A DNA stretch of 64,000 nucleotides from Mucilaginibacter tundrae (GTDB lineage: Bacteria > Bacteroidota > Bacteroidia > Sphingobacteriales > Sphingobacteriaceae), in assembly GCF_013408825.1 (NCBI RefSeq), contig NZ_JACCBZ010000003.1:248001-312000 (forward strand). Direction: 5' to 3'. The translations under genes were made by a program, and so were the position numbers. Of this stretch, positions 31,760 through 40,620 are shown piece by piece. Every line of letters begins with the position of its first letter. The first letter of the stretch is position 1. The notes under the pieces were generated by a model. It did no database searches. It had not been told where the DNA came from and saw nothing but the letters and a program-made list of their open reading frames with translations.

Positions 31760-32446
31760 TTATTCAATAAATTTCTTTTCGTTAACATTTTTAAAAACTA
31801 CCCAGGTTTCACCTCTTTTAGTACCGGCAACACCTTCCTGGTACTTTTTCATCATATTGTTCCAATCATCGACCCGTGGATTATTTTTGGTAGTCAGCGG
31901 GTTTAGTTTATCCAAACTTTCGCCTTTTGGTATGCTGATAACCAGCATCAATTGCCTGCCGGTTTTAAAAACCAGCAATTGCTGAAAATCAGCATTACAA
32001 AAACCCTGTGAAACTTCCGGCCACTTTTGAAACTGCGTAGCATGATAATTAAGATACTCCTGCTGCATCTTTGGGTTGTTTACTAAATTGGCGGTGAGGA
32101 TGATATTATCCCATTGCTTAGCGACTGTTTTATTGTCGCAATATTTCCTGTTAAAATCGTAGAATGGATTCTGAAACAGGATAACCTGATCCGTGGGAAA
32201 ATCTTTTACTATATGCATTTTTAATTGCTCGGGAGAAGTGGTATTCGCATAAACAATTACCAGATTATTCCATTGCTGGATGTTCTGTATTCCATAACCC
32301 TTCATATCCGCAAAAACACCGAATTTGAAAGCAGAGCCTTTGGGCGAAATAATTTCCACGATCACAGGTTTACCAAGCGTAGACTGTGCATTTGAATATC
32401 CAAAAGCAACGATTAAGAGGAATAAGATAACTAGTCGCTTCTGCAT
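31760..32446 (-). CDS. Secreted L-rhamnose mutarotase-like protein
   Basis: 228 residues with a signal peptide (to NAQ, residue 21). The C-terminal half (about 115-222) resembles the dimeric alpha+beta barrel of RhaM/DUF718: YLNYHATQFQKWPEV with a conserved His, then WNNMMKKYQEGV. The N-terminal half may be a degenerate second ferredoxin-like repeat. RhaM converts anomers of L-rhamnose in the cytoplasm; here export is predicted, so mutarotation would occur in the periplasm where the rhamnosidases release the sugar. Function is inferred from weak similarity. It lies 25 bp from the oxidoreductase gene. Confidence 0.6.
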   Translation of the reverse strand: MQKRLVILFLLIVAFGYSNAQSTLGKPVIVEIISPKGSAFKFGVFADMKGYGIQNIQQWNNLVIVYANTTSPEQLKMHIVKDFPTDQVILFQNPFYDFNRKYCDNKTVAKQWDNIILTANLVNNPKMQQEYLNYHATQFQKWPEVSQGFCNADFQQLLVFKTGRQLMLVISIPKGESLDKLNPLTTKNNPRVDDWNNMMKKYQEGVAGTKRGETWVVFKNVNEKKFIE

Positions 32447-32448
32447 AA

Positions 32449-34374
32449 TTAATGATTTATAGGTTGATTGCCCAGGTTAACTTTTATACCTTTTAACAGA
32501 TATTTATAAGGCATCTGCAATCCTGCCGAATTCTTTATGCTTTCGGCTACCATTGGGCCGTTATTCTCCCAAACATTACCGGGGCCATTGGCATTTTTGA
32601 GGAATTTTTCTGACGGACACCAATTGTTCTTTATCGTAATATAGGATGAGCCTTCGTCAGTATACAAGTAAAACCAATGTTCCAGATCATGTGCATAAGA
32701 AACTCTGTAGATGCTATCTACATAATTGCTATCGATAACAGAATTTGGTTGTGCCGATAGCGTATAAATACCAGCCACATCATACATGTGTTTAGCATAA
32801 TGATGTATCTTATTTGCACGAATGATATTGTCGCTCATTGCGTTGGCAGCTTTTGTCCAGCCCCAACCTACGCTTATGCCCGAATAGGATACATCACAGA
32901 TCTCGTTATGTTCAATTTTTATCCCTTTTACATAACCGGCAGCTATGCCAAGGCATCCCCAATCTTCATTAGTAACATCCGCGACTAAGTTATTTTCAAT
33001 ATGCTCATTAGTACATATCTCACGTAAATCTGATGGATTATAGGGTAAATGCGCTTCAAAAGCTTCATCAGAATAAATGCCAATTTGTATAGCGGTGCCC
33101 CCTATGTCGGTAAATAGATTTCCTTTTATTTCGTCGTCACGCGTCCCTCTTGTGTAATCCAAGGCGGTTGACGCAAGGTGTGTAAAGGTGCAATTCTCAA
33201 ACCCGGTGTGATTTGTATAGGATAATTCTACCGCGGCAGCGGGGCGACCCACCCATGCCTGATTTTCCAAGCCGCTCTTTTCAGGCGTACCTTTTATTTT
33301 TAATTTGTAAGCATCCAGCAAATACATACCAGCCTGCAATGGTACGTGGCCCTGTTGTGACGGACGAAGCCAGGTTGTATTTTCAAAAATGATCCCTTTA
33401 AACCATACAAAACTTACCGGTCTTTCTATAGTTCCGGTAACCTTTACTAGTGTTTCCAGCGATGGCGCGATTACTTTTGCATCGAGCATGTTTTCTCCTT
33501 TGCGTGGCCAGTAGTATAATTTATTGGTATGCATATCCTCATACCATTCACCCTGTCTATTTAAAAATGATAACGAGTTTGTTAAATAAAACGCCGAATT
33601 ACCGTTCATTTTATGACCTTTATCTATCACAGGCGCAGGCCAGGGATGTTCAAATTCTATTTTACTTTCGGGCTGATAAAAGGTTAATCTCGCTTGATTC
33701 CCTTTAATGGTGATAGATTTAACCCGCAAATTAGCGCTGGCCCACATTTGGTGAATAACCATCTCCATCTGATCGGGGTATTTTGGCAAACCGCTTGCAG
33801 GCATGTGGATCCAAATCTCCTGGTTTTGTTTATCTACTGATAAAATGCGGTTCATTTCTCCATCAGTGTTACTTTCCCTTGCACGAATTGCTTTGATACC
33901 ATTCACCCAAAGCTGCCTGAATAACAAAGTGTTGCCTCCAACTTGCGGTATGGTTGCAACCCAAACTTTACCCTGTGCTTTTTTTGGCAAACCGAAAATA
34001 TTAGCTGGTACTCTTTTCCAATCTTTAACGTCCACGCCGCCGCTAATTACCGGCTTTGCACCGAGGGCATTTTCAATTACAGTTGGCGATGTAGCAGTAC
34101 CTGAGTCTTCAGGACGAATAAATAAAGGTTCATCTAAAACGTACTCCCCACCTTGTAAAATAATGTTTATGCCATTGGTTATTGAAGGATCATTTAACCT
34201 GCGTAACTCCCGTGCTTGGCGCAGGGCTGCCGCTATGGTAAGTTTCGGTTGATCTTTTGTACCCGGATTATTATCATTGCCATTTACAGTCACCCATATA
34301 TCGGCAGCATGGCTATTTACGCTTATAAAGCATAGCATGCAAATACCCAATAATATGGCATGAGCTGATTTCAT
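32449..34374 (-). CDS. Secreted right-handed beta-helix protein, GH141-like
   Basis: 641 residues, signal peptide ending SHA (residue 23). The N-terminus (IWVTVNGNDNNPGTKDQPKLTI, QGGEYVLDEPLFIRPEDSGT) and the long beta-helix with an inserted sandwich (residues about 120-310) follow the layout of the GH141 family, which includes the RG-II fucosidase of Bacteroides thetaiotaomicron and a xylanase. Catalytic residues cannot be fixed from sequence alone; acidic residues in the ENNLVADVTNEDWG and YDVAGIYTLSAQ regions are candidates. In this operon a fucosidase on RG-II is the best guess. A lyase or other beta-helix enzyme is possible. Confidence 0.6.
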   Translation of the reverse strand: MKSAHAILLGICMLCFISVNSHAADIWVTVNGNDNNPGTKDQPKLTIAAALRQARELRRLNDPSITNGINIILQGGEYVLDEPLFIRPEDSGTATSPTVIENALGAKPVISGGVDVKDWKRVPANIFGLPKKAQGKVWVATIPQVGGNTLLFRQLWVNGIKAIRARESNTDGEMNRILSVDKQNQEIWIHMPASGLPKYPDQMEMVIHQMWASANLRVKSITIKGNQARLTFYQPESKIEFEHPWPAPVIDKGHKMNGNSAFYLTNSLSFLNRQGEWYEDMHTNKLYYWPRKGENMLDAKVIAPSLETLVKVTGTIERPVSFVWFKGIIFENTTWLRPSQQGHVPLQAGMYLLDAYKLKIKGTPEKSGLENQAWVGRPAAAVELSYTNHTGFENCTFTHLASTALDYTRGTRDDEIKGNLFTDIGGTAIQIGIYSDEAFEAHLPYNPSDLREICTNEHIENNLVADVTNEDWGCLGIAAGYVKGIKIEHNEICDVSYSGISVGWGWTKAANAMSDNIIRANKIHHYAKHMYDVAGIYTLSAQPNSVIDSNYVDSIYRVSYAHDLEHWFYLYTDEGSSYITIKNNWCPSEKFLKNANGPGNVWENNGPMVAESIKNSAGLQMPYKYLLKGIKVNLGNQPINH

Positions 34375-34375
34375 A

Positions 34376-35263
34376 TTACCGTTGGAAGATTGATTTTACG
34401 TAAGCTATATTGGCAGTGAAATTCTTCTTTACATTTTTAGGGTCACTGGCATCGCGCGAGCGTTCTATCACCAGCCAACCGCTCCAACCCATTTTGTCGA
34501 GCGTTTGTTTTATACTTTTCAGGTCGATCTTAGTATCATTTTGTAACCACACACCATCATCATCAGTACAATGGATTTGGATGATGTTGTTTTTACCCAG
34601 CGTTTTCAACTCCTGAACAATATCTCTGTTATTTTTTACCGCGTTAGCGAAATTGAAATAGCTTTTAACTGCTGGTGAGCTTACATCTTTTAATAATTGT
34701 AATTCATCTTTTGCACTCAATGATGTTTCGATGCCGATTGTTACGCCTGCTTGTTCAGCTATTTTACCTGCGGCTTTCAAGCGCTCAATAATAGCTGGCC
34801 TGAGTTCAGGATTCTTTACCAGATCGCCTTGTACGCCGAATGGAAGGAATATGACCTTAACATTCATCACTTTTGCCGTATTGATGCAATCCTGAACTGC
34901 TTTAACTGCAGTTGGCCTTTGCGCGAAGGACTGAGAATAGAAACCAGTCATTGCCAGGGAACTTATCTGTATATTTAACTCCTGTGATTTAGCCAGAAAC
35001 TGCGTCCTATTAGAATCTATAGCAAGTTTGTTGTCGAATGTTTCCCTGTCGCCTAAGCCGCCCATATCCACTTCAACACCATCGGCACCTAATTCTTTTG
35101 TTAACGGAAATGCTCCTATTTTTTGCCTTTTTAATATCATAATATCGGCAACGGCAACTTTGTATCGCTTATCAATTTGCGCTATTGCTGATTTAGGGCA
35201 TAAGTTTAATATCATCAAAAAACTGATGCCCACGAGAGTAAATTTGATTGTTTCTTTTTTCAT
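34376..35263 (-). CDS. Secreted sugar phosphate isomerase/epimerase-like TIM-barrel protein
   Basis: 295 residues with a signal peptide (about residues 1-29, ending AIAQ). The xylose-isomerase-like TIM barrel is recognisable from ELGADGVEVDMGGLGD, FLPFGVQGD, IGIETSLS (Glu179), QIHCTDDDG (His231) and WLVIERSRD (Glu267). These are metal-site positions of the family, but the usual Asp in the YxDxxN block is Asn204 (YFNFAN). A phosphorylated substrate is unlikely outside the cytoplasm. It may instead isomerise, epimerise or cleave an unphosphorylated or oxidised sugar. It lies 2 bp from the GH141-like gene. Confidence 0.75.
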   Translation of the reverse strand: MKKETIKFTLVGISFLMILNLCPKSAIAQIDKRYKVAVADIMILKRQKIGAFPLTKELGADGVEVDMGGLGDRETFDNKLAIDSNRTQFLAKSQELNIQISSLAMTGFYSQSFAQRPTAVKAVQDCINTAKVMNVKVIFLPFGVQGDLVKNPELRPAIIERLKAAGKIAEQAGVTIGIETSLSAKDELQLLKDVSSPAVKSYFNFANAVKNNRDIVQELKTLGKNNIIQIHCTDDDGVWLQNDTKIDLKSIKQTLDKMGWSGWLVIERSRDASDPKNVKKNFTANIAYVKSIFQR

Positions 35264-35269
35264 ATCGGC

Positions 35270-36685
35270 TTAATCAACAGGGTTCTTTTCTCTTGGAGCA
35301 GTTGCAAAAACATGTAGTAGGTTTTCGTAACCATGTATGGCATCTCTGGGTAAATACTGTCCATGATCGCCAAAAACATACATTAGTGGTTCTTTCTCAA
35401 TAGTTACTTCGGATTCATCTATGTTGCCACTTTTATCTTCAATCTTATGTATATCGAGATTAAAGTTTTTAGCGACAAACTTATAAAGCGCATTACGCTT
35501 TGATGGGCCGTAGTCATGACCCTCATTTGGTAAATGCACGTTTTCAACCAAATTGGTTTTACCGTAATAGCCGTACATCTTTTGCAAATAAGGGAAATCG
35601 TGTTCAGGCATGTGGGCTGTCCAGTCTTTGCCATCTGTTATCAATAGCTGCGGATTTGGCGCTGCCATTGCGGCTAACTCTACATTATCTGTACCGCTGC
35701 AAACCATGTGTATAGGCATGCCGCTTTCGCATGGGCATCCACCATAAAAATAAGATGACACAGCTACTACCGGCGCGCTTAACTTAATGCGAGGATCTAA
35801 TGCCGCCATTAAAACGGTATGACTTCCACCACCTGAACCGCCGCTGATGCCTAATCTGTTAGGATCGGTTTCTTTTAAGGTTAACAGATAATCAATAATG
35901 CGGATAGCGCCTAAAGTTTGCACCACCTGTGCTATACTTGTACGGTGGTCTTCGGATTTAAACTGCAACAAAGACTCGCCCCAGGCAAAAAGATCATAGC
36001 TGTATGCCATGCAACCCATACGGGCCAGCGTCGCGCAACGCAGCTGGCAATCGGCACGGTAACGCTGTTTGTCCCAATGCCCATCAGGACTTAACATTAC
36101 CGGAATTTTGCCTTTATAATGCAATGGTTTATAAAGCGACCCATTGATATACAAACCGGGTAAAATTTCTATAGCTATATTTTCAACCGAGTAACCGTTG
36201 TAAATTCTTTTTTGGGTGATGATCGGTTTTGAACCAGGCTTAGCAGGCAGTGGGTATAGATCAAGCGCTTTATATAATGCCGGGCGCAGCAGTTCCTTTC
36301 TCTTTTCCCAGCTTGCTTCATCGTGATATAATTTGGCTATGCTATCCAGCTTTGCCCAACCATCGGCAACCGACCAAACATTGTATTCATAATCTTTTAA
36401 TTTGTAGGATGTTGGCCCGGTTTTGTTAACCTTCATATCTACCGGTGCAAGTACATTATCCAGGGTTTCATCAACTGTGTTTCTGAACCGCCAGTCCGCA
36501 TAGTTCACGTATTTATCCTTTACCTGATCTTCCGAATATTTGATTTTTACATGAAATCTTGCTTGTATCTCATCCAACACATCTTTTAATGATTTTCTGT
36601 AAAGATGATCAGTATCCTGTTGCGCCCAGATGAGCATCGGCAAAAAAGCCAAAGCAATTATCAGTGTATATGACTTGTACCTCAT
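35270..36685 (-). CDS. STN domain-alpha/beta-hydrolase fusion, putative acetyl esterase
   Basis: 471 residues, signal peptide ending WAQ (residue 21). Residues about 28-98 read as an STN domain (KSLKDVLDEIQARFHVKIKY, then TVDETLDNVLAPVDMKVNK), the small fold usually found on TonB-dependent receptors, FecR-type proteins and secretins. The rest is an alpha/beta-hydrolase of acetyl-xylan-esterase type: nucleophile Ser284 in SGGSGGGSH, probable acid Asp351 in LLITDGKDW, and His390 in NEGHDYG. A cysteine pair GGCPCESG sits in the lid region. It probably removes acetyl or other esters from pectin fragments. The STN-esterase combination is unusual. Confidence 0.75.
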   Translation of the reverse strand: MRYKSYTLIIALAFLPMLIWAQQDTDHLYRKSLKDVLDEIQARFHVKIKYSEDQVKDKYVNYADWRFRNTVDETLDNVLAPVDMKVNKTGPTSYKLKDYEYNVWSVADGWAKLDSIAKLYHDEASWEKRKELLRPALYKALDLYPLPAKPGSKPIITQKRIYNGYSVENIAIEILPGLYINGSLYKPLHYKGKIPVMLSPDGHWDKQRYRADCQLRCATLARMGCMAYSYDLFAWGESLLQFKSEDHRTSIAQVVQTLGAIRIIDYLLTLKETDPNRLGISGGSGGGSHTVLMAALDPRIKLSAPVVAVSSYFYGGCPCESGMPIHMVCSGTDNVELAAMAAPNPQLLITDGKDWTAHMPEHDFPYLQKMYGYYGKTNLVENVHLPNEGHDYGPSKRNALYKFVAKNFNLDIHKIEDKSGNIDESEVTIEKEPLMYVFGDHGQYLPRDAIHGYENLLHVFATAPREKNPVD

Positions 36686-36696
36686 AGTTTCAATCT

Positions 36697-37836
36697 TTAA
36701 AGATCCTTTGTATCACCTGTTACTGCCGGCGCTGTATAACCATCAACTTTAGGCCATACACCGTCTTTTATTTCTTTCAACACTAACTTATTGGGATCGA
36801 TAACCACATGCTTGATCCGCTGCCTGCGCCAAGTGTAAACGATATGCACCAAACCGTCCTTAGTTTGAATTACTGATGGATAAGAATATTGGCTAATTGG
36901 TGAATCTTCCAGTATTAACACAGCATACCAGGTCTTACCATCTTTTGAGATGGCTACATTTAAAGGTGTGCGTGCACCTTTGGCTAAGTTGCCCGGCGGC
37001 AAAACGTGGTTATAAACCAATAGCAAGCGGCCATCCTTTAATGATACCCCATCAATACCCGAATTGTTATTAGGCAGTGATGTTTGTGCAAGCGGAGACC
37101 AGGTAAGCCCATTATCTTTTGACCAAGTTTCAAATATCGCCCTATTCTGCGTGCGGCAAAGTGCTTGGATACTGCCATCTTGATGAACCAAAATAGTCGG
37201 TTGCAATGTTTTAATGGTTTTACCGTCACCTGATGGGCCGGTTATTGTCCAGGTTTTGCCTTGATCTTTTGATATTTCAAAATGGATCTTGGCACCACCG
37301 CTTTCAGTGCCTGATGGCGATAAAATATTTCCATTGCCCAGCATCACCGGTTTGTTTTTTACCGGGCCTAAAATACTGTCAGGCAAAGCTTGTTGTGCCG
37401 ACCAGCTAATCCCGCCATCTTTAGAAATTCGTTCAAACCCTTTCCATTTAGCTGGTGATGGGCCTATTTTATAGTACAAAAATAAGTCTCCATTTGGAAC
37501 CTGGTAAAGAACCGGGTTCCAGCAAGCATAACGCAGGGTATCATTTTGGATGCCGTTTGCAACGTTTACGGCCTCTGTCCATTTACCATTTACCAGGCGG
37601 CTTACCCAAATACAAACATCAGGGTTACGTTCTTTTGTGCCGCCAAACCAAGCGGCTACCAAGCCTTGATCAGTCTCAGCTATTGTGGCCGCGTGACATT
37701 CGGGATATGGCGCTTTTTCAAAGATGAATTCATCAGTTATCATCCCATGTTGCCATAGTTTTAGTTGAGCCTTTGTTGTTAAACCAAAGCCCAAACATAT
37801 CATCGTTATTAAAAAACCTCTCTTGTATATCATCAC
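36697..37836 (-). CDS. Secreted sialidase-fold beta-propeller (BNR repeat) protein
   Basis: 379 residues, signal peptide ending TKAQ (residue 23). Asp-box repeats are clear: SKDGGISW, SKDQGKTW, SKDNGLTW and SKDGKTWY. The opening PECHAATIAETDQGLVAAWFGGT is typical of the predicted-neuraminidase group. A six-bladed propeller is expected. True sialidases need an Arg triad and a Tyr/Glu pair, which I cannot assign here. In RG-II loci, GH33 relatives release the acidic sugars Dha and Kdo, so that is one option; a lyase or rhamnosidase-type propeller is another. Confidence 0.65.
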   Translation of the reverse strand: MMIYKRGFLITMICLGFGLTTKAQLKLWQHGMITDEFIFEKAPYPECHAATIAETDQGLVAAWFGGTKERNPDVCIWVSRLVNGKWTEAVNVANGIQNDTLRYACWNPVLYQVPNGDLFLYYKIGPSPAKWKGFERISKDGGISWSAQQALPDSILGPVKNKPVMLGNGNILSPSGTESGGAKIHFEISKDQGKTWTITGPSGDGKTIKTLQPTILVHQDGSIQALCRTQNRAIFETWSKDNGLTWSPLAQTSLPNNNSGIDGVSLKDGRLLLVYNHVLPPGNLAKGARTPLNVAISKDGKTWYAVLILEDSPISQYSYPSVIQTKDGLVHIVYTWRRQRIKHVVIDPNKLVLKEIKDGVWPKVDGYTAPAVTGDTKDL

Positions 37837-37846
37837 TAATTACTCC

Positions 37847-40618
37847 TTATTCAAAATAATTACTCGCCGCAAAATGGTAATCGCCTGACCCTATTTCTAT
37901 TTTCGCTTCGTCTCTATCCTGCCCTAAATATTTAAAACCACTTGCAACTGATATTCTTTTGCCACCTTCTCTGATACCGGAAATACTATTAACAGGGAGA
38001 TAAACTATTGCTTTTGAATTCGCTGGTATGGTAATCGACCAGTCAAGTTGCTTGTCGTGTTTTTTCCAATTGCTTTTTACCAGGCCATAAGGCGTTTGGT
38101 AAGATGCATTTACGCTATCCAAACCAGCAACTTCAGCAGGTTTCATGATGATGGTTTTAAAACCGGGTTCATCAGCTTTAATTCCGCCCAAATCCTGGTA
38201 AAACCAGGCAATGAGATCGCCCAAAAGCATTACGTGGTTGCGCGAGTTCATTGCAGGAGCAGCGGTATCTCCGTTCCATAATTCCCATATAGTTGTTGCT
38301 CCGCGCTTAACCATGTAACCCCAGCTTGGGTAATCGTCGTTAGCGGCAATATGATAGGCAATGTCAGGACGGCCAAAATCTGTTAAGCCACGCATGAGCC
38401 ATTGCGTACCTATTACCCCGGTACTAATATGACTATTGGCATCGATAGTTATTTTATTGACGATATTATTGAATACCGCCTTTTTATCAGCTTCTGGCAC
38501 CATACCAAAATACAATGGCAGCAGGTTGGCGGTAACTGTATTGTTATCGTACCTCAAAGTCTTTTTGTCAAGAAACTTTTGATTGAACGCATTTTTTGCT
38601 TGCAAAGCCAAAGCTGAGAACGACCGTGCATCAGCCGGTTTATTTAGCAGCGTTGCAAAGTGTTGCATTAAATACAGCATGCGATAATAATAGGCCGTTG
38701 CGATCAATTCGCCACTGGTATTACGTGATGAATCCCTTGAATGGATCAATTCAGGTGATTCGGGCGGAACACACCAATCGCCGTATTTATCCTTGGTCAT
38801 CAGGTTATTTTTATCGTATTTCTGGCGCATATAATCAAGCCATTTTTTCATGGATGCATAATGCTTTTCAATAGGCGCTTTATCAGCAAACTGATTGTAT
38901 AGCATGTCCGCTATCAAAATATAGGTGCCTGGCCAGGTCATGTTATCGCTGTAATAGTTCCAATAAGCAGGCGCTACATCCGGGATAGATCCATCCGGTT
39001 TTTGTGATTGCTCAATATCATCCAGCCATTTGGCGTAAAGGTTTTCATTATTAAACACAAAACTCTCGCCTAAAGAACCTGTTGCACGGTCGCCCAGCCA
39101 GGGCATGCGTTCGTTGCGTTGGGGGCAATCCACCGGCATGCCTTTGTAGTCGCTCCGTATTCCCCAATAAGCGTTATGATAAATTTGATTGATCAAGGTA
39201 TTAGATGTTTCAAACTGACCTGTGTTAGCCATATCATCATATACTACCTGACCGATAAAATCGCCAAGTGTTGGCATACCCGGATAACCAGTTATCTCCA
39301 CATATCTAAAACCATGGTACACAAAAACCGGATGCCATATTTCTTCATCGCCACCTTTTAAAGTATATACATCGGTCGCTTTGGCATCACGAAGGTTAGC
39401 TGTATATAAATCACCCTCTGGCTTTAATGTTTCCGCATAGCGGAGGGTAACTTTGTCGCCACGGTTACCTTTTACTTTCATTTGAACCCAGCCGGCCATA
39501 TCCTGACCCATATCCATTATCCAGGTACCTGGTTTTAGTTGGTTTATGCTGATCGGCTTAACCGTATCCATGATCTTGATGGGAGCATCCATTTGAGCCG
39601 CTACCTTCCCTCCCGGTGATCCCACTAACTCAGGTTTTAGCCAGTTGCTATCATCGTAACCTATTTTATTCCAACCTGTTAATTGTTTTGTGGCATCGTA
39701 TTCCTCACCATCATATTCGTTATTGGTTCTAATCGGGCCATTAGCGGTAAATTTCCAGCTGTCATTACTGATAATTGTTTTTTTGCTGCCATCCTGATAA
39801 GTTATTTCCAGTTGTAATAGCAACCTCGGGAATCCGAATTCTTTTATCTTTTGGGGCTTATATTTTGGTCGCATGGTAAAAAAACGACCGTTTCCTAATA
39901 CCGTGCCGATAACATTGTCGCCTTGTCGAATATCGTCAGTAACATCAAACGTATTATACAGCACCGATTGCGTATAATCTGTAGGCGCTTCTGCTAAAAC
40001 CTGGTCGCCAATGGTTTTGCCATTGATATAAAGTTCGTAATGGCCTAAACCAACGATGTATACAGTAGCCTTTTTTATTGATTGTAGAGTTTGAAATTGT
40101 TTGCGATAATAACGAGCGGATAACCTCGAAAATTTGCTTACGCTATCCCGGGGGAAACCATGTTCGTAACCTATCCATTTAGCCTGCCAATCATTTGGAT
40201 TCAATAACCCAACGCTCCAGTTTGCGGGTTGGTTGCTCCATTCGCCCGTGCCTTTGTTTGTCCATACCCGAACTTTCCAATAACATTGAGAGCGGCTGGT
40301 TAATGGTTTACCTGCATAACTAACCATAATGGATTTATCCGAGATTGTTTTGTGCGAATCCCACAAATCACCTTCATTAAGTGTCAGTTTCTGTTTTGAT
40401 GAGGCTACTATAATTTCATAGGCGGTTTGAACTATATTACGCTGATCGCTAGTTATTTGCCAGCTTAAACGGGGATGTGTCGTACTAATACCTTGCGGAT
40501 TATACAGCATTTCACAACGCAAATCGGTAACGCCGATGGCTGCGAAAGCGGCATTACTGATGCAACAGCTTAAGAAACCGACTAATATAAGGGCAATATA
40601 AATTGATCTTTTCATCAT
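37847..40618 (-). CDS. GH78 alpha-L-rhamnosidase (long form)
   Basis: 923 residues, exported; the leader either ends at AFA (residue 26) or is a lipoprotein signal (FLSC at about 15-18). Domain order: fibronectin-like (about 30-135), N-terminal beta-sandwich domains (about 145-450), six-hairpin barrel (about 465-815), C-terminal sandwich. The catalytic block is DCPQRNERMPWLGD with Glu503 as likely acid and Asp510; WELWNGDT further down holds the probable base. Most GH78 enzymes read QRDER where this one reads QRNER. Removes alpha-linked rhamnose from RG or flavonoid glycosides; here pectin is the likely source. Confidence 0.92.
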   Translation of the reverse strand: MMKRSIYIALILVGFLSCCISNAAFAAIGVTDLRCEMLYNPQGISTTHPRLSWQITSDQRNIVQTAYEIIVASSKQKLTLNEGDLWDSHKTISDKSIMVSYAGKPLTSRSQCYWKVRVWTNKGTGEWSNQPANWSVGLLNPNDWQAKWIGYEHGFPRDSVSKFSRLSARYYRKQFQTLQSIKKATVYIVGLGHYELYINGKTIGDQVLAEAPTDYTQSVLYNTFDVTDDIRQGDNVIGTVLGNGRFFTMRPKYKPQKIKEFGFPRLLLQLEITYQDGSKKTIISNDSWKFTANGPIRTNNEYDGEEYDATKQLTGWNKIGYDDSNWLKPELVGSPGGKVAAQMDAPIKIMDTVKPISINQLKPGTWIMDMGQDMAGWVQMKVKGNRGDKVTLRYAETLKPEGDLYTANLRDAKATDVYTLKGGDEEIWHPVFVYHGFRYVEITGYPGMPTLGDFIGQVVYDDMANTGQFETSNTLINQIYHNAYWGIRSDYKGMPVDCPQRNERMPWLGDRATGSLGESFVFNNENLYAKWLDDIEQSQKPDGSIPDVAPAYWNYYSDNMTWPGTYILIADMLYNQFADKAPIEKHYASMKKWLDYMRQKYDKNNLMTKDKYGDWCVPPESPELIHSRDSSRNTSGELIATAYYYRMLYLMQHFATLLNKPADARSFSALALQAKNAFNQKFLDKKTLRYDNNTVTANLLPLYFGMVPEADKKAVFNNIVNKITIDANSHISTGVIGTQWLMRGLTDFGRPDIAYHIAANDDYPSWGYMVKRGATTIWELWNGDTAAPAMNSRNHVMLLGDLIAWFYQDLGGIKADEPGFKTIIMKPAEVAGLDSVNASYQTPYGLVKSNWKKHDKQLDWSITIPANSKAIVYLPVNSISGIREGGKRISVASGFKYLGQDRDEAKIEIGSGDYHFAASNYFE

Positions 40619-40620
40619 TA

